Part shown: piece after piece, positions 31,864 through 41,845 of the stretch
Layout of the letters: each line of letters starts with the position of its first letter
How positions within the stretch are numbered: the stretch's first letter is position 1
Assembly: GCA_963669155.1 (NCBI GenBank)
Contig: OZ022583.1
Location: 11,907,116-11,971,115, forward strand
Length of the DNA: 64,000 nucleotides
Reading direction: 5' to 3'
Source of the DNA: Arbacia lixula
Lineage: Eukaryota > Echinodermata > Echinoidea > Arbacioida > Arbaciidae
Notes under the pieces: generated by a model
What the model saw: the letters and a program-made list of their open reading frames with translations, nothing else
Told to the model about the DNA's origin: nothing
The model's database searches: none
Translations under genes and position numbers: made by a program

Positions 31864-33101
31864 TTGGGGGATAGAGTGGGGGAGATAGAGAGAGAGAGAG
31901 AGATAGAAAGAGAGATAGGGGTGTAGAGAGAAAAATTGGGTGAGAAGTCCTAAAGGATAACCTTCATCACTCACTATAGCATGTATATCTATATATACTA
32001 CGTGAGCCTACCTTCCTGCGATGAACCCTACATGTATATTCCTTTAAGTATCATGGGATCATTTGTGGCATTGGGCTTCTCCTGATTTGGTACTGAGTGA
32101 GTTAACCCTCTCAGTACCAAGCCACAGAAATGCCATTTAGTTTATACACATATAGTATCATAGGTAATGATAGGGTTAAATTGTTGTTGTTATTGCCATT
32201 TTAATGTGACAAGTCAAGGAAACTGTACAACCTTTCGTGATTGCAATCTACGATCGATGAACAGGCGAAGTCCTACAGTCATCGTTGGATTAAACTGAAA
32301 CTAAACTTAAACTGAAACTGAGATATAAGTGCTGCTCATGTGCATGCCCGTGCTAACAAATCATTGGACGTATAGTTAACGTATATATTTTTCGGTACTC
32401 GTTGATTTTTGTTCGGTTGTATTATTCAATGAAACCATCCAACGGGCGCATTGATTATCATACCAACTGTTACATCCAACAATACCAGTAAATACATTAT
32501 TAGGCGTTGCATCATAAACAAATAACATGTTAATGTGTAAAGTAAACACAAACTCCAATCATTACTCCAAGCTACATACACAACACGTGAATACTTACCA
32601 AAGAAAGAAGACAGACACCCGTAACGTGTATGTACGCATTAGTTGATATTGGATCGTATTCATGGTATTTGAGCATAAACATAATAACACGTTCTGAAGT
32701 ATACAAATGCATACTTCAACAAAGTCCTTTGAAGCAATATTATAGATCAATATAAAATGGCAAGATACCGTCATACATGGACAGTAAAACACAATAATAG
32801 AATAATATTCATAGTAATATAACAAAAGTCCTGCTCCTAAACTAAAGCATACCCATGAAATATAAATGTAATACTGATTTACTACACAAAAGCTAGATAT
32901 TCTATGAATTTCTTTGCATAATCACCTAAACCCTTTGGAGTTTCGCAGGACCACAGCGTCATGTTCGATGTACGCGTCAGCGTCGGAAACTCCGCGTCCA
33001 AATATGTCGAAAACGCCGTTGTGGTGCAACGAAAATACGAACGACACCGCTAAGGCGAAGTATAACGTCCTCTTCAAGTTGGGTAAACGTCGGGGCCACA
33101 T
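19124..33101 (-). CDS. GAL3ST-like: Galactose 3-O-sulfotransferase (Gal3ST family), 2 exons
   Basis: Exon 1 (33101-32926) and exon 2 (20168-19124) join in phase 2 to give 406 aa; human GAL3ST1 has 423. The family transfers sulfate from PAPS to the 3-OH of galactose on glycolipids or glycans in the Golgi lumen. Order along the protein: a basic N-terminus (MWPRRLPNLKR), a hydrophobic signal anchor (about 12-25, type II), a short stem, the 5'-phosphosulfate loop FLKTHKTASST (79-89), the 3'-phosphate site VYITIVRHP with Ser173 (about 163-173), and the family block EYFDESVLLMKRLLCW. Asn102-Leu-Thr is an N-glycosylation sequon. The 12.8-kb intron holds a Tc1 element, a probable solo LTR and other repeats. 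Family identity from exon 2 is firm. Joining exon 1 rests on phase, topology and total length. The acceptor substrate cannot be told from sequence. Confidence 0.8.
20261..20402. mobile_element. MITE family 1, truncated copy in the sulfotransferase intron
   Basis: TGGGATTGTTCACCCTGAAA after a TTAA at 20257-20260. Only the first part of the left arm remains, ending after CTCCCATGTGTTGTG. Confidence 0.75.
20403..21936. other. Sulfotransferase intron, no coding sequence seen
   Basis: AT-rich DNA without a recognised exon or element. Short frames on both strands have no family resemblance. Confidence 0.45.
21937..22084. repeat. GAA/AGT triplet microsatellite
   Basis: Purine-rich GAAGTA triplets grading into a pure (AGT)n run at about 22038-22080. 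Confidence 0.9.
22096..22533 (+). other. Unassigned 145-codon open frame
   Basis: An open frame on the strand opposite the host intron. It starts in a lysine-rich stretch, has one hydrophobic segment (about residues 26-40, YPWYILVAIHVLTLV) and continues open to 22533. No family was recognised. No splice borders or codon features support it strongly, and it may be chance or a fragment of an uncharacterised repeat. Confidence 0.15.
22905..24566 (+). mobile_element. Intact Tc1/mariner transposon (1662 bp)
   Basis: Terminal inverted repeats open CACTGTTGGTCATAAAGGTG at 22905 and are mirrored by CACCTTTATGACCAACAGTG ending at 24566. Both ends are flanked by the TA target duplication (22903-22904 and 24567-24568). 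The repeats are short (about 26 bp). It encloses a single uninterrupted transposase frame. It lies in the intron of the sulfotransferase gene on the opposite strand. Confidence 0.95.
23213..24235 (+). CDS. Tc1-like DD34E transposase, uninterrupted
   Basis: 340 aa from ATG 23213, the usual length for Tc1 transposases; the frame is open upstream without another ATG. The N-terminal paired-type helix-turn-helix includes YKQTDIAEVLGISQSAVSKI (21-40). An AT-hook-like SPGRPRL (55-61) and a second HTH (about 78-113) follow. The catalytic triad is Asp152 (FTDES), Asp242 (LQDDNARPH) and Glu277 (SPDMNPIEHAWD), with 34 residues between the last two. The glycine-rich box GGGGSVMIWAG is at 186-196. No frameshift or stop is present, so this copy may be recent and possibly active. 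The enzyme cuts and pastes its own element at TA sites in the nucleus. Confidence 0.95.
   Translation: MPGPTATAIRERVVALRQEGYKQTDIAEVLGISQSAVSKILKRQREAGNVRPRKSPGRPRLTTRRDDRQLLNFSRRNRKLPKSRLRRLWRRYHGINVSRSTVNRRLLQHGYRARRLTKCPRLSVRHRVARLLWAREHRRLHPGHWQHVVFTDESRFILDRKDGRQRVRRLAGENLRDECIHETTQGGGGSVMIWAGIHYGGKTPLVVPDGNVNAAAYRDILEFHCLPYARRVYGHNFRLQDDNARPHRAAAVREFLEAEGVVQLPWPACSPDMNPIEHAWDALGRAINDREVIPQNLQELADALREEWDAMPVDVINKLVDSMPRRLHALVRARGGHTRY
24600..25436. other. Sulfotransferase intron, no gene seen
   Basis: AT-rich. Contains a small direct repeat of CAACTGTGCAA words at 24850-24885. No coding sequence. Confidence 0.45.
25437..27205. mobile_element. Fold-back DNA element, split by a solo LTR
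   Basis: The left arm (about 25437-25650: TCAGTTTCAACTCACATCAA, then CAGAACACAACAATGGTCAT) is matched in reverse complement by about 26992-27205 (ATGGCCATTGTTGTGTTCTG, then AGCTTGATTCGAGTTGAAAC). Arms are about 210 bp with mismatches. The outer ends are not sharply defined. The interior is occupied by the LTR at 25714-26986. Confidence 0.75.
25714..26986 (-). mobile_element. Solo LTR (1273 bp) with 5-bp target duplication
   Basis: Opens TGTCACAGGG and closes CACCGTGACA, so ends are TG...CA on either strand. The 5-bp flanks are identical (GTGAT at 25709-25713 and 26987-26991), as expected for LTR-retrotransposon integration. On the - strand a TATA-like GCCATATAAAAC lies near 26275 and an AATAAA near 25830, which suggests - orientation. 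No internal gag/pol region or partner LTR is next to it, so it is best read as a solo LTR left by recombination. Confidence 0.75.
27306..27670. mobile_element. 365-bp fold-back element with TTAA target duplication
   Basis: TTAA on both sides (27302-27305 and 27671-27674). It opens AGGGCATATACTGCACTGGG and closes GTACAGTATATGCCCT. Arms of about 170 bp include TCAAAATGTAATTGTTAGCA and its complement. Confidence 0.9.
27728..27844. repeat. (CT)n-(CA)n compound microsatellite
   Basis: A (CT)n run followed by a (CA)n run, separated by a short CATCTCTCAA spacer. Confidence 0.95.
28267..28756. mobile_element. MITE family 1, full copy
   Basis: TTAA on both sides (28263-28266 and 28757-28760). Opens AGGGATAGTTCACCCTG and closes CAGGGTGAACTATGCCT. 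Left arm has the intact ATGACGTCACGTGCGAG motif. Confidence 0.9.
28770..29085 (+). mobile_element. Fragment with hammerhead-like / Penelope-like motif
   Basis: CCTGACGAAGTGTTGCAGCG then GCGCACGAAACGTCGCG at 29001-29037. The CTGANGA...GAAAC arrangement is the conserved core of hammerhead ribozymes carried by Penelope-like elements. A 4-bp helix (GTGT/GCAC) can close the intervening loop. No GIY-YIG or reverse-transcriptase frame was recognised around it, so the element class is inference. Confidence 0.35.
29086..30703. other. Sulfotransferase intron, no gene seen
   Basis: AT-rich intronic DNA with a TG tract at 30020-30085 and a shorter one at 30391-30421. Frames found here have no recognisable protein content. 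Confidence 0.5.
30020..30085. repeat. (TG)n microsatellite
   Basis: TG repeats with TATG interruptions. Confidence 0.95.
30704..31210. mobile_element. MITE family 1, full copy with TTAA on both sides
   Basis: TTAA at 30700-30703 and 31211-31214. Opens AGGGATAGTCCATCCTGACG and closes AGAGTGAACTATCCCT. It carries an internal (TA)n(GA)n expansion at about 30918-30960. Confidence 0.9.
31211..32925. other. Sulfotransferase intron, GA tract, no gene seen
   Basis: (GA)n low-complexity DNA at 31800-31910. A repeat-like ACCCTCTCAGTACCAAG lies at 32105. The rest is featureless AT-rich DNA up to the exon 1 donor at 32925. Confidence 0.5.
32926..33101 (-). CDS. GAL3ST-like: Sulfotransferase exon 1 (signal anchor, residues 1-59)
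   Basis: ATG at 33101 (- strand), no nearer in-frame ATG upstream. Reads MWPRRLPNLKRTLYFALAVS, then FVFSLHHNGVFDIFG: positive residues followed by a short hydrophobic stretch, the layout of a Golgi type II enzyme. The donor is TTTAG|GTGATT, phase 2, which exactly fits exon 2. It is GC-richer than its surroundings. It could be the first exon of another gene, but phase, topology and length all fit the sulfotransferase. Confidence 0.65.
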
Positions 33102-34680
33102 CGCCTTCTCTCGCTCTCTTATCGCGAAAATTGGGTAAAAAAGAGCGAACACACCATACGTGACCAGCTACACGGCTACTACTAATAGCCTATATACAAC
33201 GCTTTACCACAGCTTCCAATCATCACTTGTTTATGCTGCCGATGCTGATGGTGGTGATGGTGGGTAATATAATGAGAAAGGCCAATTGTATTCCCGACTT
33301 ATAAGAGAATCCTTTTTGTCCAACAAGAGTATATATAATCTCCCTGAGAAAATACGTATCGCGTACGCACGCCTTCCAACATTGAGAATTAGCAATGATT
33401 CGGTTTGCTTGTTTTCGTCATGTATAGGCCTAAGACCCGATCGAAGCGAAAAATGGACAAATCTGATCACGGTCGAATCAGTAAAACCGTTGATAATACG
33501 GTGACAAACGCAGTGAGGGAGCCCGTATTAAACTCCAATCACTTCCACACGATATAGCTATAGTTCCCTCATTGTCTCAACAATCAAACTCGAATCAGTT
33601 TCGGCTCACGTACCTCAATCGATAAGTTTATGGTTCAAGTCCCTCCTAAATTACGTCCTTGGTTTCACAGGGCTTGTATCCGCCACCAGCTGATCGAGAT
33701 ACACGCTACTACCACACTGCCGGGAAGCTCTCACGGCTTATATAGACAAAATCACATGCACTGTATAGACAAGACATGATATCAGCTCGGGCGAGTCTGC
33801 GCTAATTCTCTCCCTGTTAAATCGTATCTACTCGATGAGCGGATGAATGAATGAATGAATGACTGGGTGAACGCAAACTGTAAGGCCGAACCGTGATATA
33901 GGACGGGGTAACGAGGTGTGCAAAGTCCATTAGTGAAAAGACCGTCACTTGTTACGTACGGATTGAGGCGGTGCAATGGGGGTATATGTTTGCTCTCTTC
34001 AGAATCTCCACTTTGATTATTTGCCACGTCCAGTGGACCCAGAAGAGTGCCAGAAGTGATAAGTGACGAGCTTGCCGTGGTTATTGCGAATGAGCTAAAT
34101 GTTTCATGTTTGCTAAAATATTGCCTTCACTCTGACCTTTAAATTATAGGGTGCTATAAGTGAACATTAATTGCCATTATCTGTGGAGCACGTTTTGGAG
34201 ATTTGGGCGGGTGGGGGGGGGGGGGGGAGGGGCTGGCGAGGATCTTGCAAAACAAAAAATAATGTTGTGTACATTATACCACCGTGCATATAATAAAGCA
34301 TCGCTTTAAAACTCCTCCCATACCAGAACGCAGGAAGTAAAACTGGAGGTTAAATTTCATTATTGTTGCATTTATTTTCACATTTTAAATTAATTTATGC
34401 CAGGTCACCTAAAAAATAGCCCATAGTACTTTTACACACTGTCTTGCATTATCTCTCTCATAATCAAGTCACAGAAATTTCAGAATTCAGCATGGTATCG
34501 AAAAGCTATACTATAGAAGCACTGATGTCCTTTTGTGCAAAAATGAAGAAGGTATGTTTTCGTAAATGGTACACATGGGAACCGAGCATGTAGTAATTAA
34601 GTGTTCAATTTCGTGTTTGTACAATTTAATCTACAAGCTGGAATTACATTTGAAATTTGAAATACAATTGTTCCCAACTT
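33102..34680. other. 5' flank of the sulfotransferase gene, no other gene seen
   Basis: Presumed promoter and 5' UTR side of the - strand gene. No clear core promoter element can be assigned. A (GAAT)n run lies at 33844-33862 and a poly-G tract at 34211-34227. Confidence 0.4.
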
Positions 34681-34932
34681 GAGACGGATTAGATTGAGAA
34701 AGAAGAGAGAGAGAGAGAGAGAGGGGGGGGGGGGGCTAATGTATGGGAGTGGTCGAAGCTGAGACTTATATCTGTTGTAGTAAGGGTTGTTTTGTTTCCT
34801 TGGGAGACCAAATGGCTAGAAAAAATGGAAATGCGGGCGAGAAGGAGTCAGATATAAAACTATATAATTCGAGTGGGGAGGGAGCAAAGAAAAGGAGAAC
34901 GAGAGCATAGGGATAATAACAGAGAAACGGGA

Positions 34933-34963
<31 letters not shown>

Positions 34964-34976
34964 GAGAGAGAGAGAG

Positions 34977-35020
<44 letters not shown>
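34681..35020. repeat. (GA)n microsatellite region
   Basis: GA arrays at about 34701-34732 (running into poly-G) and 34933-35018. Confidence 0.9.
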
Positions 35021-35021
<1 letters not shown>

Positions 35022-35353
35022 GGATGACACATGACCATGACCATGACCATGTACACATCAATGTTTCCTCGATGAATTACTAGTAGATATGAGGTTGCCC
35101 AATAAGAGCTCAGGGTCTACAGACTCTGTGCATATTTGAATACCACCCGGGGAATGAAGAGGGGAGGGCGGGGCGGGGTGTCTATGTCGCTCCCATGTGT
35201 AGATAGTTATTTCATGGCCGCCGTGAGATCTGGGTGACAACCCTTCACGAACATTACAAATTAAGCAGGGCTACCGTACATGATGGTGGCAATAACATGT
35301 ACAACGCCCTTTAAATATCTTATTTGATGTCTACATAATAATTTTAATATTAA

Positions 35354-35620
35354 AGGAATAGTTCACCATGAAATTGAGTTGGTCTCAATAAAAGCAGACA
35401 CATGAAAGAAACAAAATAGTGAAGGTGTGATTGAAATACGTCAAATGATAATTCATGATCTTTAAAACATTACATTTTGTGACGCCACGTGCGAGGAGCT
35501 CTCCCATATGTTGTGTACATTTTGCTTTGAAAATGTGCATTTTCTCAAAAAGATATGCATCCTTTTTATCTGTGCACTTGATACATTACGAGAAACACGT
35601 TTTACACAAATATATCTAAA
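35354..35620. mobile_element. MITE family 1, half copy
   Basis: TTAA at 35350-35353, then AGGAATAGTTCACCATGAAA. The left arm continues to CACGTTTTACACAAATATAT, then the copy ends. Confidence 0.8.
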
Positions 35621-36951
35621 GATTGCAGCCTTTATGATAAAGAATTACACAAATTATTACACATAACTTTACAAGCTAAATACAATATGGGCAGTTATGA
35701 TTACATTTGTAATTGAACGTATCGCAAATAATGACATTTATATAATTACTTTTAACACTTGCAACTTTTAAATGTAAAGAATATCAATTAATGGTACTGT
35801 ACCTGATAAGTTATGATGTTCGGCGTATTTGGCAAACTTGGCTCACATATTATGTGAACCAAGATTGTACAAACACCAACTAAAGAACATCGTGCCTGGA
35901 ATAAGAACAGGTTGGCGATGCGTTGCTCTCGTGTCTGTTTGCATTATTTCAGCCTCAAACGTATGACATTTACTCTTCTTTTGTTGTCTGTATTGGCATA
36001 ATCGTGACGATTACGTTTCGTGATAAACACAATTTCATTTGCAATTGACGATGAGGTTTCACTTGCGAGATGCATGTGGAAGCACCGGTCCTCCCTCTTC
36101 TTGTGTTATGTCTTACATCAGTTGATCTTAGTAGTTGCCATTTTGGTTTACAGCATTCATAAGCATTTGTTTGTGTATTCTCTGTTCAAGCTGCTGTGCA
36201 TTGTTGTATTTTTTGTACACACAAGGCATCCAGCGAGAACATTGCAAGCTCACTGATAGGGCTATATACCCTGTTAAAAAAAAAAAAAAAAACTAAATAG
36301 ATAAATACAATCCCCGTTGTCCATGTTATCCCACGTATTCGTGTTCAGGCAATAAGCGAGTTCGTAGTGGAGATGTGCGCATGAGCAGATTATTACTGGT
36401 ACGAATGACGTCAGGTCAGTCGTACCACTGTCAGAGTAAAATAGAAATTCCATAGCTAGTGGACCACGTTTATATCCGTTAAAATGCAGATATGACACCA
36501 GCGATTCAGCTCTGAGTAGGCAGTGAAAGAACATTCCACCATGTGCACCTACTTCTGTTGTTGTTATGGGTACGCTGTAAAAGAACACACCTACACAGCT
36601 TCATGATCAAATCCCAGTCTGCATTCTAGTCGTTCTTCATTCAGTGGAGCGTCCGACCATGATGTAACTACGAGCTGGCTTATTGTGAATGATAGTGACC
36701 TCGTCTTTCAGAAATAGATGAGATGAGGTTATTGAATTCAAGGAAAATACTTCACCTCTCCCGCCCTAACTCTCAGTACAGGACTTTAATTTGCGTATTA
36801 GAAGAGAAAAGTCGTTTAAAGTAAAAACATATTCATATGCTTAATATCATACTCTCCCTCTATGTCTGTTTTCTTTCTAATCCTCTTCTTTCCCCTTTCT
36901 TACCTTCGTCACATTCTCTCGTCCACCTTTCCATCCACACACCCCTACCAC
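35621..36951. other. Intergenic DNA, no gene seen
   Basis: No supported exon. A run of A lies at 36276-36292. Some frames are open for 60-100 codons but resemble nothing known. Confidence 0.45.
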
Positions 36952-37132
36952 CTTCTCTCTCTCTCTCCATCTCTCTCTCTCTCTTTCTTTCTCTCTCTCT
37001 CTCTCTCTCTCCTCTCTTTCTCCCCCCCTCTCTCTCCATCTCCCTCGCTATCTATCTCCATATTCCCCATCCTTGTCTCCGTCTGTATGCGTCTCTCTCC
37101 CTCCCTCTCTCCCCCTCTCTCCCTCTCTTTCT
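36952..37132. repeat. (CT)n low-complexity tract
   Basis: CT repeats grading into CCCTCT variants. Confidence 0.9.
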
Positions 37133-37904
37133 CTTATGTGGATTTAAACTGTATGTCAAAATTATCATTTCGCCTAGGCATATGAATAGGGCAGTTTGGA
37201 TTACAATATGTATACCGTAAAAGTTTGTAACGGAATTTTACATTACTTTGTGCAATATCGATGATCGGTACCAAAACAAACAAATGAGCAAATAAAAAAA
37301 TAACAGGTACCATCACATCGTCAATTTAATCATGCGAAGGCATTGCATAAATTAAAATCGAAATAGATTTGAATTAACCACACGTCTAAACTATTTTTTT
37401 TAGGAAAGCGGGGAAAATAATCTTACAGCCGATAGTCTTGGATGAGGCTAGCCAGAGATCTATGTGCACAAGCACCGCTCGGTCTCTCCGGATTCATCAG
37501 TTTATAGAAGGTATCTATGAATATTCATGAGACGTGTTTGACGATTACGCACACGTCATGAAACCATACCATACCATGACAGACAAAAAACAAATAGTGG
37601 CCGAAGGAGACCGCATTTAGATAATCAAGATGGACGTCGTTAAAATACATATGGAACATTCCGCATGTGTTCATCATTATCATGGTAACATTGTTTTCTT
37701 TTCAATTCAGTATTCCCACATAACGGTAAGCCTATAGGCTGTATTTCAAATTTATATCGTCAGCATATTATGTATGTATATTATGTTAATGATATTAATG
37801 TATGTTATGTTAATATGTTGTTCATCATATTCAGGAAAACCTAATATTCAAATCAAACAAATAAATACAGTATTCCGACATAACTGGATAAAGACAGTTA
37901 TAAA

Positions 37905-38493
37905 TAATTAATAATAATAATAATAATAATGGTTATTTATCTGCGCTATACACAAAAAGTATCACAGCGCTTACAATCAGATATAAAATATAAATAAATA
38001 CATTAAATTGCATCAACCATTGGAGTTCTCAACTGTGCCAGATGAGGCCTGGTAGCCTCTTGCTTGCTGCTTCGTTCACCAACAATTTAAGGGACAAGCC
38101 CGGTCAGCACATTACTCACAGAAGCTCTAGTATAGCACTTGAGGCCACCAGGCCCCAGATGGGTTAGCCAAGTCAAACCAAATAGTGATAGCAAAAATCA
38201 TCAAAACAAATACACATTAAATAAATGAAAATATAAAACTAGATATTTGGAAAAAGATATGACTTGAGTTGTCGTTTGAAAGATGATATGGTCGGTGTTG
38301 TTCGGATGGAAGAGGGGAGTGTATTCCAAACTCTAGATCCAGCTATACTAAAACGTTTTTCTGCTATGGAGAGGTTTGTTCTCGGAATAACAAGTTTGGT
38401 GGTATCATTTTGGGAACGATATTGCATGTAGTAAAATGGTATGCTATCACCACTGACGTAAGACCAAAATATGTAAGAATCTCGTTGCTTCAA
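37905..38493 (-). mobile_element. LINE 3' fragment with reverse-transcriptase C-terminal tail
   Basis: On the - strand 38493-38239 encodes LVIPRTNLSIAEKRFSIAGS, then RVWNTLPSSIRTT and SFKRQLKSYLF: the classic C-terminal tail of LINE ORF2 (wNxLPxxIR...FKxxLKxxL). A 3' UTR and an ATT-rich tail (37905-37930 on the + strand as TAATAA) follow. Only about 80 bp of it survives in the right arm of the duplication (58519-58597). Confidence 0.85.
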
Positions 38494-38557
38494 ATTAGCG
38501 CTGTGTTATGAAAATTATGACTTATACAACTTGTACAGTTAGGCATGATACTTTTAA

Positions 38558-38766
38558 AGGGATAGTTCACCCTGACATTAACTTGCTTTCAGTAAATGCA
38601 GACACATAAAAGAAAAATATAAATGGAAGTTTCATGAAAATCCATCAATTAATAAGAAAGTTATGATCTTTTAAAGTTTCGATTTTGTGACGTCACGTGC
38701 GAGGTGCTCTCCCATATGTTGTGTACACTTTTTGTTGACGATGTGCATTTTCTTGAAAAGCTATGG
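38558..38766. mobile_element. MITE family 1, left-arm remnant in duplication left arm
   Basis: TTAA at 38554-38557, AGGGATAGTTCACCCTGACA, then GACGTCACGTGCGAGGTG. The rest was lost; the right arm of the duplication keeps the full copy at 58653-59120. Confidence 0.85.
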
Positions 38767-39391
38767 TATGTGTGTGTGTTTGTGTGTGTGTATCACTCTT
38801 TCTAGTTCAGTGGTGTGTATGCGTGTTTTTGTGTGCGTATATATAAATCAGTCAGGCTTGCATCCGGGTACTTTGCGCACGGTCTCCGCGCCAGGCCAGG
38901 CAATGCATGCCAGGCGTGTGTGTTCAGCCTCACCTGGCTGGGGATGAAAAAATGAATAAATACACGAATAAAAATTAATTTCCTTCATAAGTATGAAGTG
39001 TTAAGAGGAGGATGTTTTGCAAAAAAAAGAGAAGAAGAGAATAAGAATAGGATATACAAAAATTGATATATAAAGCTCATTTTATAGTTCATCCATTGTT
39101 CACGCCAAGCTAAAAAAAAAAGAGAAAAAAGGAAAAGAAAAAGAAGAAGTATGTGATTGGTTGAACACCAACATTGCATGATCCACATTTTATTGATCAA
39201 ATTGTGCGCGCTGAAAAAAGAGTGAAATAAATTGTCAAAGATTAAGAGATAAATAACGATATACGAAATCTAATTAATGAACATAAATGCACCTCTAACA
39301 AAATATATCAACAATGTGACTTCTAAGATAGTATACTTTAAAAAAACCTAAATGCGCACAGGGACGTTGACTCGATTACGGAGAGCCATAT

Positions 39392-39398
39392 ATGCAGC
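39392..39398 (+). other. Empty insertion site (ATGCAGC)
   Basis: Single copy of the 7-bp word that flanks the 434-bp insertion on both sides in the right arm (60133-60139 and 60574-60580). The flanking sequence on both sides is the same. Confidence 0.85.
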
Positions 39399-39620
39399 CA
39401 ACTCCATTGATTCCGGAAAACGACGCACACAACATCGCACACCCGTGAACGTGTCAATTCGACCCACACTCATAAGCCGGCGTGTACATAATCGAGGGTG
39501 ATTGTGAAATGCGCCTTACATTACGAACAACAACCGACCAACAACAACTGAGAAAATCTGCTGTTACTAGATTTGGGGACAGTCTAAGTTGGTAGTCTGA
39601 ACGGTCTCCACCTGTTCAAG

Positions 39621-39877
39621 ATGTTTCGTTTAGGTGGACGACGTGCATGGACATCGACCTGGACGACGATCACGAAGAGAGCTCCACCAGCGTGTCGCTC
39701 GAGAGTCGACGTCGGGTTGGAGAAGAGGGATGAAGTAGGCGAGCGGTTTGTGTCCATGACAGCCAGCCAGTCCGGTCGGTTTGATTTTACCAACCGATTT
39801 AGTCCATTAATGGCTGTGACTTCTCCTCGACCAATTATTCAAAATCCTGTCCATTCGTTTTGTAACCAGGCAGTCAG
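39621..39877 (+). CDS. Candidate first exon of the acetyltransferase (mitochondrial-type presequence), copy A
   Basis: ATG at 39621 opens an 85-codon frame (MFRLGGRRAWTSTWTTITKR and onward) ending at a CAG|GTAGGA donor in phase 2. The first 30 residues are rich in Arg, Ser and Thr with few acids, typical of a mitochondrial presequence. The phase fits the GNAT exon at 45700 (AG + C gives Ser), so this may be its N-terminal exon across a 5.8-kb intron. The same exon is duplicated at 60808 with an in-frame 3-bp deletion and an intact donor. Of 13 substitutions between copies I count 12 that change an amino acid, so the extension is not under visible constraint. Exon status is plausible, linkage to GNAT inferred. 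Confidence 0.5.
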
Positions 39878-40110
39878 GTAGGACCGAGCGTGGAAGACTC
39901 TTTATCACTTTTCTATGCTTCTTACACTGGTAAAAAAAAATCCTTAGCCCCGTACTATAGATGGGGCTTGGGGGGGGGGGGGGGGGTGGGGGGCTTAGAA
40001 CGGGGCTAAATAGGACCACGTTTGCTTCTCCCGATTCTCCTTTCCTATTTTCCGTCTTGCATCTTTCTTCTTTTTCCCCCTAAATGTCATATTATCTTTG
40101 GCTCTTTCTT

Positions 40111-41320
40111 TAAAGTTGATATAAGAGGGAAAAAAATATCCATGAATTTTGTATCTAATGAAAGCATATGCCATTTATAATCTGTTTATCAACATATGAT
40201 ATCACAAAAATCGTCTAGCCTCTTGATATCCTCGACTAAAGTACTACAAAAATGGCCTCTCTTCCGGGCCTGAAAACCAGTCACGAAATACGACTCAGTC
40301 TACGTGACGTAACGTCATGGCTATCCTCTCATGACGGCCCCGGGTGTCCCACAGAAAATCATATACAGAGCTCCAGAGAAATATTTGCTTTTATTTTCAA
40401 AGGGTGAAAACTCATGTAATTAATAGTTGTGTGTATAATTCTTTACCTGTGATATATTAATGATGTCAAAGATAATAATCAACAGGCTTAACAGGTATAA
40501 ATAGTTGCGTTATCAATGTTATATTTCACATTTTCATCACTATTTTTTTTGTGTGTGCGTGTGTGTGTGCGTGTGTTGAAATATACGAACGTGCGTGTGT
40601 GCCTTTTCCGTATGTGCAGACCGTGAAAGTAGATCCGATTTTTGTCCCCTACACGTCTCCCGAAAAAGTCGAGATTTTTTTTTTAGAAACTGTCTCTTTT
40701 CACACACAAAATAATGTTGAGCCCACTGATTCAAACCATATCAGAGTGGGAAATCAATATATCTAGTTAAAATATATACATTTTTGGGGTGATTCGTGTT
40801 TAATCGGGTCGAGATCACATTCCCCCCCCCCCCCCCCCACCGTCTCCCAGTACAAAGTCCCATATGCATGCTTTCATGTAGTGTGCAGTGAGTTGTTTCG
40901 TGCGTTTCCAATCCTAAAGAAATATATTTCACGGTTTAAAAAGAATATTGTGATTATATAACATGTTTTAATTATTTGTTTATTACAACTGAATAAGAAG
41001 AAATCAAATAGATTGACTCATAAGAACACTATAAGCTCTGAAACAACTGTGTATTTACGTCGACTTTCTACACAACACATCACTCCCCATCACTCTCCCA
41101 ACAAATGAAGGCATTACGTGACGTCATGTCAAAGGTACCGAATTCACTGCGTGAAAATCGGCGATCAACGACTTCCAGATTCAGTGAAGTTTAATCAGTT
41201 ATTGTAATATTTTCATTTCGTCTTGTTGTATTTGAGTCTCATATCCATGTTAATTAGGTTGAAAGCTTTCCAATGATGTAAAGATCTCAATTTTTGTGAT
41301 GTTGCTCTTATGTCTACTTT
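40111..41320. other. Block present only in the left arm of the duplication
   Basis: The sequence between CTTTGGCTCTTTCTT and AAATGGGATTTTATCG is about 1.2 kb here and absent from the right arm, where the two are joined at 61298-61301. It includes TG and poly-C tracts and no recognised gene. It is either an insertion here or a deletion in the other arm; no clean target duplication was seen. Confidence 0.75.
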
Positions 41321-41845
41321 AAATGGGATTTTATCGACATTTACATTTTGTATGCATTCTAACTCAGAATTCAAATGAAAGATAACACCATTAATATTAA
41401 AAACTATCACATTGCATTTGAAACATGTGACATGAGAGCTCAACAGCAAAGTACAAAACAATATGTTCTTAAATGATATCATATTTGAATTCTTTATTCA
41501 ATAATGGTTACGTTTAATAATCATAGACTGAAGCTTATTGTCGGACTAGTCTAATGTTTTATATATTGGATTTTGTCTGCAAAATGGGATTTTATCGACA
41601 TTTACATTTTGTATGCATTATTAATCAGAGTTAAAATAAAAGATATCACCATTAATATTAACAACTATCACATTGCATTTGAAACATGTGAATTGAGAGC
41701 TCAGCAGTAAAGTACAAACAATATGTTCTTAAATGATATCATATTTGAATTCTTCATTCAATAACGGTTACGTTTCAAAATCATAGACTGAAGCTTAATG
41801 TTGTACTGGTCTAAAGTTTTATATATTGGATTTTGTCTGCAAAAG
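41321..41845. repeat. Tandem repeat of about 260 bp, two units
   Basis: Units start ATGGGATTTTATCGACATTT at about 41323 and 41584 and end in TTGGATTTTGTCTGCAAAA. The right arm has three units at 61301-62085. Confidence 0.9.

Noticed and set aside
32914..33138. 74-codon + strand frame over the sulfotransferase first exon
   Set aside because: It is the antisense shadow of the - strand exon, which has a signal anchor and a phase-correct donor.
36837..37220. Ser/Leu-rich frames
   Set aside because: Translation of the CT low-complexity tract.
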